52,723 bases of DNA. Source: Oxalobacteraceae bacterium. Its GTDB lineage: Bacteria > Pseudomonadota > Gammaproteobacteria > Burkholderiales > Burkholderiaceae_D. The stretch is from NCBI GenBank assembly GCA_027490725.1, contig JAIXXN010000045.1:1-52723 (forward strand). Reading direction: 5' to 3'. Shown here piece by piece: positions 31,727-39,909 of the stretch (positions are counted from its first letter, which is position 1; each line of letters begins with the position of its first letter). Both the position numbers and the translations under genes were made by a program. The notes under the pieces are model-generated. The model saw only the letters and a list, made by a program, of their open reading frames with translations. It ran no database searches and had not been told where the DNA came from.

Positions 31727-33853
31727 TTATTTTTCCGTCAGACCGCGGCGTTCCAGCAGCGGCTCGACGGTGGCATCGCGGCCACGGAAATTCCGGTACA
31801 TCTGCATCGCATCCATGGTGCCGCCGCGCGACAGCAGCATCTTGCGGAACCAGTCGCCATTCTTGCGCAGCATGCCGCCTTGCTCGTTGAACCAGTTGAC
31901 GGTATCGGCGTCCAGCTTCTCCGACCACAGGTAGCCATAATACCCGGCCGTGTAACCACCGGCGAAGGTATGCGAGAAGTAGGTGGTGCGGTAGCGCGGT
32001 GGAACCGGCGCGTAATCCACCCCGGCCGACTTCAGCGCGGCCGCTTCAAACCCGAGTACATCAGTCGGGATCTGGTTCACCCCCAGCTGATGCCATTTTT
32101 GATCCAGTATCGATGCCGCGAGGTATTCCGTAGTGCGGAAACCTTCGTTGAACTTCTTCGATGCGATCACCTTGTCCAGCAATTCCTTGGGCATGGCAGC
32201 GCCGGTCTGGTAGTGGGTCGCGTAGTTGGCCAGCACTTCCGGCCACACCGACCACATCTCGTTGACCTGCGACGGGAACTCCACGAAGTCGCGCGGCACG
32301 CGGGTGCCGGAGAAGCGTGGATAGGTCACGTTGGAGAACATGCCGTGCAGTGCGTGACCGAACTCGTGGAACAGGGTGCGCAGTTCGTCATAGGTCAGCA
32401 GGGTGGCTTCGCCATCCTTCGGTTTCGGGATGTTGAGGTGATTCGCCACCACCGGATGGGTGCCCATCAGTTTCGACTGCGCCACATAGGCATTCATCCA
32501 TGCACCGCCGCGCTTGTTGCTGCGGGCGTAGAAGTCGGCGATGAAAATCGCCAGCTGCTTGCCATCGGCGTCGAACACATCGAATACCCGCACGTCGGAC
32601 TGATACACCGGCAAGTCCTTGCGCTCCTTGAACGTCAGGCCGTAGACCTTGTTGGCAGCAAAGAACACGCCCTTGGTCAGCACGTTGTTCAGTTCGAAGT
32701 AGGGCTTGAGCTGGTTCTGGTCAAAATTGAAGCGCTCGGCCCGCACCTTGTCGCTATAGAACGACCAGTCCTGCGCGGCCAGCTGGAAGCCGCCCTGCTC
32801 GCGATCGATCACCCGCTGGATTTCCGCGCCTTCTTTTTTAGCATTGGCCACCGCCGGGCGGGCAAACTCGGCCAGCATGCGGTTGACGGCTTGCGCGTCA
32901 TGTGCGGTCTGGTCTTCCAGCGCGTAGTCGGCGTAGCTGGCATAACCGAGCAGCGCAGCTTTCTCGGCGCGCAGACGCACCAGCTTCAGCACCACTTCAC
33001 GGTTATCGAACTTGCTGCCATGGCTGCCACGCTCGAGCGAGGCGGCCATCAGGCGTTCGCGCACGGCGCGATTGCTGAGCACGGCCAGATTGGCCTGCCC
33101 CGAGGTATTCACCACGGGAATCGCAAACTTGCCTTCCAGCCCGCGTGCCTTGGCGACGCCAGCCGCTGCGTCAATCGCGGCATCCGACATGCCGGCCAGT
33201 TCCGCACGACTCTCGACGATCAGCGCGTCGGCATTGGCTTCTTCCTGCACGTTCTGGGCGAACGTCGTTTGCAGATTGGCCAGTTGGCCGTTCAGTGCTT
33301 TCAGCTTGTCCTTGTCGGCTGCCGACAGGCGCGCACCGGCGCGTACGAAATCGGTGTGATAGCGCTGCAGCAGGAACAGCGATTCGGCGTCCAGATGCAG
33401 CTTGTTACGACGCTCGTACAGCGACTTGATGCGTGCATACAGCTTTTCATTGAGGCGGATCGCATCGCTATGGGCGGCCAGCTTGGGCGACAGTTCGCGT
33501 TCCAGCGCCTTGAAGGTATCGTTGGTATTGGCACCCGACAGATTGCCGAACACGCTGCCTACGCGCGACAGCAACTGGCCGGATTTTTCCAGCGCAATGA
33601 TGGTGTTCTCGAAAGTAGCCGGTTTGGGATTGTTGGCGATCGCCTCGATCTCGGCGGCGTTGCTGCGCATGCCCTCGGCAAACGCTGGCGCATAGTCTTC
33701 ATTCTTGATCTGGTCGAACGGCGGATAGCCGAACGGCAGAGTGCTGGCTTTGGCAAACGGATTGCTAGCTGGCAGCAGCGAGGCCGGCTCGGCAGCGTGC
33801 GCGGCGCTGCAGACAACAGCGACGGCGGCAGCCATCATCAGGTGACGATTCAT
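31727..33853 (-). CDS. M3 family metallopeptidase, peptidyl-dipeptidase Dcp type (copy 2)
   Basis: A 708-residue exported zinc peptidase of the thimet/Dcp family. The signal peptide is MNRHLMMAAAVAVVCSAAHA. The catalytic motif HEFGHALH is near residue 495. The conserved downstream PSQVNEMW glutamate region and the substrate loop YRTTYFSHTFAGGYTAGYY are intact. The length is usual for Dcp-type enzymes (~680-720). It lies 36 bp downstream of a close paralogue, and the two share most motifs almost word for word. They probably form one transcript ending at the terminator at 31658-31704. Periplasmic degradation of oligopeptides, removing dipeptides from the C-terminus, is inferred from the family. 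Confidence 0.93.
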   Translation of the reverse strand: MNRHLMMAAAVAVVCSAAHAAEPASLLPASNPFAKASTLPFGYPPFDQIKNEDYAPAFAEGMRSNAAEIEAIANNPKPATFENTIIALEKSGQLLSRVGSVFGNLSGANTNDTFKALERELSPKLAAHSDAIRLNEKLYARIKSLYERRNKLHLDAESLFLLQRYHTDFVRAGARLSAADKDKLKALNGQLANLQTTFAQNVQEEANADALIVESRAELAGMSDAAIDAAAGVAKARGLEGKFAIPVVNTSGQANLAVLSNRAVRERLMAASLERGSHGSKFDNREVVLKLVRLRAEKAALLGYASYADYALEDQTAHDAQAVNRMLAEFARPAVANAKKEGAEIQRVIDREQGGFQLAAQDWSFYSDKVRAERFNFDQNQLKPYFELNNVLTKGVFFAANKVYGLTFKERKDLPVYQSDVRVFDVFDADGKQLAIFIADFYARSNKRGGAWMNAYVAQSKLMGTHPVVANHLNIPKPKDGEATLLTYDELRTLFHEFGHALHGMFSNVTYPRFSGTRVPRDFVEFPSQVNEMWSVWPEVLANYATHYQTGAAMPKELLDKVIASKKFNEGFRTTEYLAASILDQKWHQLGVNQIPTDVLGFEAAALKSAGVDYAPVPPRYRTTYFSHTFAGGYTAGYYGYLWSEKLDADTVNWFNEQGGMLRKNGDWFRKMLLSRGGTMDAMQMYRNFRGRDATVEPLLERRGLTEK

Positions 33854-33889
33854 AGTGGTGTGTCCTGTTTCGGGTTCGGGTTCGGTGAA

Positions 33890-36019
33890 TTAGTTCAGGC
33901 CGCGACGTTCCAGCAGCGGTTCGATGACGGGATCACGGCCGCGGAAATTGCGGAACAGATTCATGGTATCGTCGGTACCGCCGCGCGACAGCAGCTTGCT
34001 GCGGAACCAGTCGCCATTGGCGCGCTTCAGGCCGCCATTTTCCTTGAACCACACCACCGTGTCGGCGTCCAGCTTTTCCGACCACAGATAGGCGTAGTAA
34101 CCGGCCGAATAGCCGCCCGAGAAACTATGCGAGAAATACGTGGTGCGGTAGCGCGGAGGCACCGGCGCAAAATCGACGCCCATCTCTTTCAGCGCGGCCG
34201 CTTCAAAGCCCAGCACATCGCTAGGAATCTGCGCCGGGGTCAGCTGATGCCAGCGCTGGTCCAGCAGCGAGGCGGCCAGATATTCGGTGGTCATGAAACC
34301 CTGATTGAATTTCTTCGAGGCGATCACCTTGTCCAGCAAATCTTTTGGCATCGCTGCGCCGGTCTGGTAATGCTTGGCGTAGTTGGCCAGCACTTCCGGC
34401 CACACCGCCCACATCTCGTTCACTTGCGACGGATACTCGACGAAGTCACGCGGCACGCTGGTGCCGGAGAAGCGCGGATATTGTACATTCGAGAACATGC
34501 CGTGCAGCGCATGACCGAATTCGTGGAAGGCCGTTTTCACTTCGTCGTAGGTCAGCAGAGTAGGCTCGCCAGCCGGTGGTTTCGGGATGTTGAGGTGATT
34601 CGCCACCACCGAATGGGTCCCCAGCAGCTTGGCTTGCGAGCTGTATTCATTCATCCACGCGCCGCCCTGCTTATTGCTGCGGGCATACATGTCGGCGAGG
34701 AAGATCGCCAGTTGCTTGCCATCGGCATCGAACACATCGAACACGCGCACGTCCGGGTGGTACACCGGCAGATCCTTGCGCTCTTTGAACGACAGGCCAT
34801 ACAGCTTGCCGGCAGCGTAGAACACGCCATTCACCAGCACGTTGTTGAGTTCGAAATACGGCTTGAGCTGGTTTTCGTCAAACGCGAAACGCTGGGCACG
34901 GACTTTGTCCGTGTAATGGGCCCAGTCGGAGGCATCGATCTTGAAGTTGCCACCTTCGGCATCGACGATGGCTTGCAGATCCGCCGCTTCCTTGCGGGCA
35001 TTGTTGACGGCCGGTTTGGCCAGCTCGCCCAGCAGTTTGTTGACGGCCTTGGTGTCATGCGCGGTCTGGTCTTCCAGCGAGTACGCAGCGAAGTTGGCGT
35101 AGCCGAGCAGGGTGGCTTTTTCGGCACGTGCTTTGGCAATTTTCAGCACCACTTCACGGGTATCGAATTCACCGCCATGGCTGCCGCGATTGAGCGACAG
35201 CGCCATCAGTTTTTCGCGTACCGCGCGATTGGTCAGCACTGCCAGCGGCGGCTGGCCGCTGGTGTTGACCACCGCCACCAGAAACTTGCCGTCCAGACCT
35301 TTGGCCTTGGCAGCCGCGGCCGCTGCATCGATGGCGCCGTCATCCATACCGGCCAGTTCGGCGCGGCTGTCCACGATCAGGGCCGAGGCATTGGTTTCCT
35401 TCAGTACGGCCTGGGTGAACGCAGTTTGCAGCGTGGCGATGCTGCCATTGAGCGCTTTCAGCTTTTCCTTGTCGGCAGCCGACAGTTGCGCACCGGCGCG
35501 CACGAAGTCGGTGTGATAGCGTTCCAGCAGGTGCAGCGACTCGGCATCGAGTTTGAGCTTGGCGCGCTGCTGATACAGCGCCTTGACGCGCGCAAACAGT
35601 TTCGGATTGAGGTAGACGGCATCGATATGGGCCGCCATTTTCGGCGACATTTCGCTATCCACTGCATCGAGCTTATCGTTGGTGTTGGCGCCCTGCAGAT
35701 TGCCGAAGATGGTTTGCACGCGGGTCAGCAGCGCGCCCGATTTTTCCATCGCCACGATGGTGTTCTCGAAGGTAGCGGGCTTGGCATTGTTGGCAATCGC
35801 CGCGATTTCCTGCAGCTGGATGCGCATGCCTTCGGCAAAGGCCGGCAAGAAGTGCTGGTCCTTGATCTGGTCAAACGCAGGATAGTGGAACGGCAGCTTG
35901 CTAGCCGTGGCCAGCGGGTTGCCGGCCAGTGCCGCTGCCGGAGCAGGCGCAGCGATCACAGTCTGGGAAAACGCCAGGCCGAGTGCGGCCGCGATGACAA
36001 GCAGATGAGGACGGGACAT
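33890..36019 (-). CDS. M3 family metallopeptidase, peptidyl-dipeptidase Dcp type (copy 1)
   Basis: A 709-residue paralogue of the next gene, first in the pair. The signal peptide (start MSRPHLLVIAAALGLAF) ends near VIAAPAPAAA. The zinc motif HEFGHALH is near residue 498, preceded by TAF where the sister has TLF. PSQVNEMW and YRTTYFSHSFSGGYSAGYY follow. I chose the ATG at 36019, where the signal peptide starts. An ATG five codons upstream is possible and neither has a strong Shine-Dalgarno. Both copies keep all catalytic residues, so neither is a pseudogene. The two differ mostly in the N-terminal ~250 residues, which form the substrate-channel helices, so different peptide preferences are plausible. 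Confidence 0.93.
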   Translation of the reverse strand: MSRPHLLVIAAALGLAFSQTVIAAPAPAAALAGNPLATASKLPFHYPAFDQIKDQHFLPAFAEGMRIQLQEIAAIANNAKPATFENTIVAMEKSGALLTRVQTIFGNLQGANTNDKLDAVDSEMSPKMAAHIDAVYLNPKLFARVKALYQQRAKLKLDAESLHLLERYHTDFVRAGAQLSAADKEKLKALNGSIATLQTAFTQAVLKETNASALIVDSRAELAGMDDGAIDAAAAAAKAKGLDGKFLVAVVNTSGQPPLAVLTNRAVREKLMALSLNRGSHGGEFDTREVVLKIAKARAEKATLLGYANFAAYSLEDQTAHDTKAVNKLLGELAKPAVNNARKEAADLQAIVDAEGGNFKIDASDWAHYTDKVRAQRFAFDENQLKPYFELNNVLVNGVFYAAGKLYGLSFKERKDLPVYHPDVRVFDVFDADGKQLAIFLADMYARSNKQGGAWMNEYSSQAKLLGTHSVVANHLNIPKPPAGEPTLLTYDEVKTAFHEFGHALHGMFSNVQYPRFSGTSVPRDFVEYPSQVNEMWAVWPEVLANYAKHYQTGAAMPKDLLDKVIASKKFNQGFMTTEYLAASLLDQRWHQLTPAQIPSDVLGFEAAALKEMGVDFAPVPPRYRTTYFSHSFSGGYSAGYYAYLWSEKLDADTVVWFKENGGLKRANGDWFRSKLLSRGGTDDTMNLFRNFRGRDPVIEPLLERRGLN

Positions 36020-36236
36020 GGTGAGATCTTTCATTAAACGCCGAGGAATATGCTGACGGGACTTGCGACAAGCGGACGCAGCATGCCAGGGGCCGATCAT
36101 AGCAGGGCGCTATGGCGGACGTCACTGGCAAAAAATGCTGCACTGCACTTACTCGGAATGCTCAGGAATTTTCCGAACAAAGCTCGGCGGCCTAAGGGCT
36201 AAGCGGCGGACTGGCGCATCACGCATGGTGCAGGAA

Positions 36237-36680
36237 TTACTGGGGAATTTCCGGTTCCACCAGTTGCGCCAGCAACAGTAGCGATTCCTGCCAGCCCATG
36301 TAGCAGGCTTCCGGCGGAATGATTTCCGGCACCCCCTGCTGCACCACGACCAGTTCCGTGCCGCAAAACACGCTGCGCAGGGAAATAGTGGTCTGCATCA
36401 CGCCGGGCAGATTCGGATCATCGAACTTGCCCGTGTAAATGAGCTTTTCGTTGGGCAGCAGTTCCAGATACTCGCCGCCGAAATGGTGGCTGTTACCACT
36501 GCCAAAGTGGCTGAACGACATGCGGTAGCTACCGCCCACGCGGGCATCGAGGGCGTGTACCTTGCCGGTGTAGCCATGCGGCGGCAGCCACTTGACCAGC
36601 GCGTCGGCATCGAGGAAGGCGCGATAGACGCGTTCGGCGGGTGCGCGCACTATGCGGTGTAATTTGATGGTGTGGGTCAT
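36237..36680 (-). CDS. SRPBCC (AHSA1-like) family protein
   Basis: A 147-residue protein of the START/Bet v1-like SRPBCC superfamily, Aha1-C type. It has the typical opening HRIVRAPAERVYRAFLDADAL, then a strand-rich middle (GGSYRMSFSH, GEYLELLPNEKLIYT) and the C-terminal helix CYMGWQESLLLLAQLVE. AGGAG lies 8 bases before the ATG at 36680. Such proteins hold small hydrophobic ligands. No specific role can be given. Divergent from the UPF0303 gene. The 217 bp on its downstream side shows no clear terminator. Confidence 0.88.
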   Translation of the reverse strand: MTHTIKLHRIVRAPAERVYRAFLDADALVKWLPPHGYTGKVHALDARVGGSYRMSFSHFGSGNSHHFGGEYLELLPNEKLIYTGKFDDPNLPGVMQTTISLRSVFCGTELVVVQQGVPEIIPPEACYMGWQESLLLLAQLVEPEIPQ

Positions 36681-36811
36681 ACAGCCTGCTCCTATCGGGT
36701 CTGGTGATGGGCCAGCATAGCCTCCCGTGGATGACAAGTACGGCCACAGCGACCGCAGCAGCCACGGCTTTAGGCTACACTGCCAGCCTGATGCCCACAC
36801 AGGAAGGTACG

Positions 36812-37279
36812 ATGGAAAACGATGTCGAGCTGCTCGCAACCCTGACGCAGCAAGAAAACGAACTGCAATTTACCACTTTTAGCAGCGAAACGGCGCTCGC
36901 GCTGGGACTGAAAGTGATCGAACTGGCGCGCCAGAAGGGCAAAAACGTCACGCTGCAGATTAGCGTCAATGGCAAGTTGCTGTTCGCGCATGCCATGCAG
37001 GGCTGCACAGCCGATCAGGCCGACTGGATACGGCGCAAGAGTAATGTGGTGTTGCGCTTTGGCCGCAGTTCGTATGCGGTGGGCTGCGACTACCGCCAGC
37101 GCGGCGTGGCGTTTGACCAGCAAAGCCATCTGGCGCCGACCGACTATGCCGCTTTCGGTGGCGCCTTCCCGATCCTGCTACGCGACACCGGCATGATCGG
37201 CACAGCCGCCGTGTCGGGGCTGCGTCAGGCCGAAGACCACGCACTGCTGGTGGAAGCGTTGCGCGCCATACTCGCCTGA
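36812..37279 (+). CDS. UPF0303 / heme-degrading-domain (HbpS/DUF336) family protein
   Basis: A 155-residue protein that matches the UPF0303 family, part of the HbpS-like (DUF336) superfamily whose better-known members bind heme or corrinoid. Conserved parts are ALGLKVIELARQKGKNVTLQ, the WIRRKSNVVLRFG helix and the GAFPILLRDTGMIGTAAVSG segment. I chose the ATG at 36812 because AGGAAGG is 4 bases upstream. It is followed within 32 bp by the convergent slyX gene, with a GC-rich hairpin (GGCCGG-AATG-CCGGCC, 37295-37310) in the gap. Function inferred only from the family. Confidence 0.87.
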   Translation: MENDVELLATLTQQENELQFTTFSSETALALGLKVIELARQKGKNVTLQISVNGKLLFAHAMQGCTADQADWIRRKSNVVLRFGRSSYAVGCDYRQRGVAFDQQSHLAPTDYAAFGGAFPILLRDTGMIGTAAVSGLRQAEDHALLVEALRAILA

Positions 37280-37310
37280 AGCGCCGCCGGACCGGGCCGG
37301 AATGCCGGCC

Positions 37311-37523
37311 TCAATAATGCGGTGGTGGTTCGTGCGCCAGTGGCGCACCGCTGTTGTTGCGCGCCTGATCGCGCACATGCTGCACCAGCAGATTGCACAT
37401 CTGCTCGAGCTTGTCGATTTGCTGCTGCTGTTCGTAGATGCGCTGGCCCAGCGACTCCACCAGATGTTCCTGGTGGGCCAGTTTGATTTCAATATCGATA
37501 AAACGGTCTTCAGTGGTGCTCAC
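37311..37523 (-). CDS. slyX: SlyX family protein
   Basis: A 70-residue protein, a parallel coiled coil over most of its length (EIKLAHQEHLVESLGQRIYE then QQQIDKLEQMCNLLVQHV), ending in a PPPHY tail that is typical of SlyX. The function is not established. The GTG at 37523 is chosen because GGGAG is 6 bases upstream. Convergent with the UPF0303 gene. Confidence 0.88.
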   Translation of the reverse strand: MSTTEDRFIDIEIKLAHQEHLVESLGQRIYEQQQQIDKLEQMCNLLVQHVRDQARNNSGAPLAHEPPPHY

Positions 37524-37602
37524 GGCATACTCCCGGCTGGAAAGCATGCATTCTACCGGCTCCGGCGTAGCCCTGATTGAATTCTGGCCAAGTCCTGACG
37601 GT

Positions 37603-39234
37603 TCAGGACTTAGCCAGCACCAGCCGCTTGCCGCCGCGGCTCTGGCCACGCCGCTCGGGCTGGGCCTGTGCCAGCGCGACCCGCGGTTCCACCGGCTCGG
37701 CACGCGCTGCTGTCACGGGCAACTGGAAGCTACTCACGGCAGTCAGCAACTCATGGGCCTGCTCGCGCATGCTTTGCGCCGCCGCGGCAGCCTCTTCGAC
37801 CAGCGCCGCATTCCGCTGGGTCAGGTCATCCATTTCCGTGATCGCGCTGTTGACCTCTTCGATCCCCTGGGTCTGGCGCCGGCTCGCGACACTGATATCG
37901 TTCATGATTTCCGTCACGTGGCGCACCGAGGTCACGATATTGCCCATGGTCTGGCCGGCCGTGTCGGCCAGCTGGCTACCCGTTTCCACCTTGGCCACCG
38001 AGTCTTCAATCAGGCCCTTGATTTCGCGCGCCGCCTGCGCCGAGCGCTGCGCCAGGCCGCGCACTTCGGTGGCCACCACCGCAAAGCCGCGCCCCTGCTC
38101 ACCGGCACGGGCTGCTTCCACGGCTGCATTCAAGGCCAGAATATTGGTCTGGAAGGCGATCGAATCGATCAGCGAAATAATGTCCACCACGCGCGCCGAG
38201 CTGGCCTGTATGGACGCCATGGTCTGCACCATCTGCTCCATCACCTGACCACCCTGTACCGCCACATCCGAGGCCGACACCACCAGTTGGTTGGCCTGCT
38301 GGGCATGCTCGGCGTTTTCGCGCACGGTATTCGTCAGTTCGTGCATGGACGCGGCAGTCTCTTCCAGCGAACTGGCTTGTGACTCGGTACGGGCCGACAG
38401 ATCGGCATTGCCCTGCGCAATTTCACCGGCTTCCTGCGTGATGGTGTGACCCGCGCTGCGGATATCCGTCAGTAGGTGGGTCCAGTTGTCGATCACCGTG
38501 CCGAAAGCACGCGCCAGCGCACCCATTTCATCGTCGCGGTGCATTGCCACCGGCGTGGCCAGATCGCCGGCGGCAAGCCGCTCGGCAGCCGCGCAGGCAT
38601 CGGCAATCGGATGCAGTACGGCACGGGTAATCATGCCGGTCAGTGCCAGCAGCACCAGCGCACCAATGCCCATCGCGATCAGGATCACCCAGACGGCGCG
38701 GCTGTCGGCAGTCTTGGCCTCCTGCAGGGACAGATCGGTTTGCTGGTTCAGGCTGTTCACCACCTGTTCCAGCAGCGTCCGCATTTTCTGGTACTGACCA
38801 TCGGCGCCCTGCATCGCCGCTACCCCGGTATTCGCATCCATTGAGGCCAGATCCAGCGCCTGCGCCACACTGGCGCGATACGCCGCCAGCATCGGCAAGG
38901 CCTGCGCTGCCGCACTGGCGCCCTCCATATCTTTCAGACGGCCCAGTTCACTGCCCACTTTATCGAGCTCGGCAGCCGTGCGCTTGCCGAAGCCTTCCAG
39001 TTCGGCTTCCGTCAGACTGCCAGCAATGGCAATCTTGGCGTAACTACTGGAATGAATTTGACCTAGCACATTGCTTTGCTGGCTAGCCGTGCGCAGGGCG
39101 ACGAAGGTGTTGTCTTTCAGATGCTCGATGCGGCGTTCATTGTCCTGCATGGAGAAGTACGACACCGCGCCAAGAAACATCAGACAGGCTAGCGCCGCTG
39201 CTGGCACGACCAGCAATTTATGTGCGATTTTCAA
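37603..39234 (-). CDS. Methyl-accepting chemotaxis protein
   Basis: A ~543-residue chemoreceptor. An N-terminal transmembrane helix ([18 protein letters not shown]) is followed by a four-helix-bundle periplasmic domain (~residues 35-185). A second helix (~190-210), a HAMP segment ([20 protein letters not shown]) and the cytoplasmic signalling hairpin with tip region [20 protein letters not shown] and [10 protein letters not shown] complete it. The C-terminus lacks a CheR-docking pentapeptide. I set the start at the TTG at 39234, which gives the usual LKIAHKLL opening. An ATG at 39294 that overlaps the stop of the Cache gene (TGATG) is a real alternative. It acts with the Cache protein encoded just upstream, judging from the context. 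Confidence 0.92.
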   Translation of the reverse strand: MKIAHKLLVVPAAALACLMFLGAVSYFSMQDNERRIEHLKDNTFVALRTASQQSNVLGQIHSSSYAKIAIAGSLTEAELEGFGKRTAAELDKVGSELGRLKDMEGASAAAQALPMLAAYRASVAQALDLASMDANTGVAAMQGADGQYQKMRTLLEQVVNSLNQQTDLSLQEAKTADSRAVWVILIAMGIGALVLLALTGMITRAVLHPIADACAAAERLAAGDLATPVAMHRDDEMGALARAFGTVIDNWTHLLTDIRSAGHTITQEAGEIAQGNADLSARTESQASSLEETAASMHELTNTVRENAEHAQQANQLVVSASDVAVQGGQVMEQMVQTMASIQASSARVVDIISLIDSIAFQTNILALNAAVEAARAGEQGRGFAVVATEVRGLAQRSAQAAREIKGLIEDSVAKVETGSQLADTAGQTMGNIVTSVRHVTEIMNDISVASRRQTQGIEEVNSAITEMDDLTQRNAALVEEAAAAAQSMREQAHELLTAVSSFQLPVTAARAEPVEPRVALAQAQPERRGQSRGGKRLVLAKS

Positions 39235-39293
39235 GATCAGTCCATCCCAAGCAAAGCACGCCGCGCTGCTCTGCGGCGCGCGGGCGTACACCA

Positions 39294-39758
39294 TCAAAGG
39301 TAAATGCCGCCACACACCACGGTGTCATTGAGCTTTTCGCAATACATCTGCTTGGGCTCGATCTTCTTGGTTTCCGGATTGGTGAACTTGTAATCCTGCC
39401 AGAAGGTGCCTTTGGCTTTACCCATCTCGACGCGCTCCTTGACGAAGGCCTTGCCGTCGATGTCTTTCAGTTCGATCAGATTTTTGCCCACCATCTTGGT
39501 GTTGCTGCCATGTGCCAGCACTGTCCCGTCGAGGCGGTACACCACGATGTACAGATCACGGTCGATGAACTGGGCGACCTTGCCGGTAAAGTCGGCGTAG
39601 GCGGCCGCATCACCACTCTTCTTGATGTGGGCCACGGCTTTTTTGACCATGGCTTCTGCATCGGTACGGGTCGCGCCGCCATCGGCAGCATGGAGAGACG
39701 GTACTACTGCGCACGCGGCGGCAGTCAATGCCAAACGAAGAAAGGTAGTCTTGAACAT
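39294..39758 (-). CDS. Secreted single-Cache domain protein
   Basis: A 154-residue exported protein: signal peptide (start [19 protein letters not shown]) cleaved after SLHA, then a single Cache domain. Its [22 protein letters not shown] strand pair, followed by a Lys-rich stretch [11 protein letters not shown], is typical of sCache_2. It has no transmembrane or signalling domain, so it should be a free periplasmic ligand-binding protein. Two cysteines in the last ~18 residues ([14 protein letters not shown]) could form a disulfide. Its stop overlaps a possible ATG of the chemoreceptor gene downstream. Confidence 0.88.
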   Translation of the reverse strand: MFKTTFLRLALTAAACAVVPSLHAADGGATRTDAEAMVKKAVAHIKKSGDAAAYADFTGKVAQFIDRDLYIVVYRLDGTVLAHGSNTKMVGKNLIELKDIDGKAFVKERVEMGKAKGTFWQDYKFTNPETKKIEPKQMYCEKLNDTVVCGGIYL

Positions 39759-39846
39759 GATGTCTCGTTTTCTAAGAGAATATGCGGGAAAGTTGTCGTG
39801 CGTTAAGACCTGCACGCTCAATCCATACTAGACCTGTTCGTCCCCC

Positions 39847-39862
39847 TGTGCACATGTGCACA
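39847..39862. promoter_or_regulatory. 16-bp perfect palindrome between rep and the Cache gene
   Basis: TGTGCACATGTGCACA reads the same on both strands. It lies 88 bp upstream of the Cache gene start and 47 bp past the rep stop. It could be an operator for a dimeric regulator. It has no U-run and is unlikely to be a terminator. Confidence 0.45.
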
Positions 39863-39909
39863 CAGGAATCATGCTATCGCGGCGCTTTTACGCAACAGTT
39901 GTTTGCGTA

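Noticed and set aside
31880..36037. A 1385-codon plus-strand open frame opposite the two M3 peptidase genes
   Set aside because: It spans both peptidase genes and their spacer in antisense, and the product is His/Gln/Arg-rich with no recognisable domain. The minus-strand genes have clear catalytic motifs and signal peptides.
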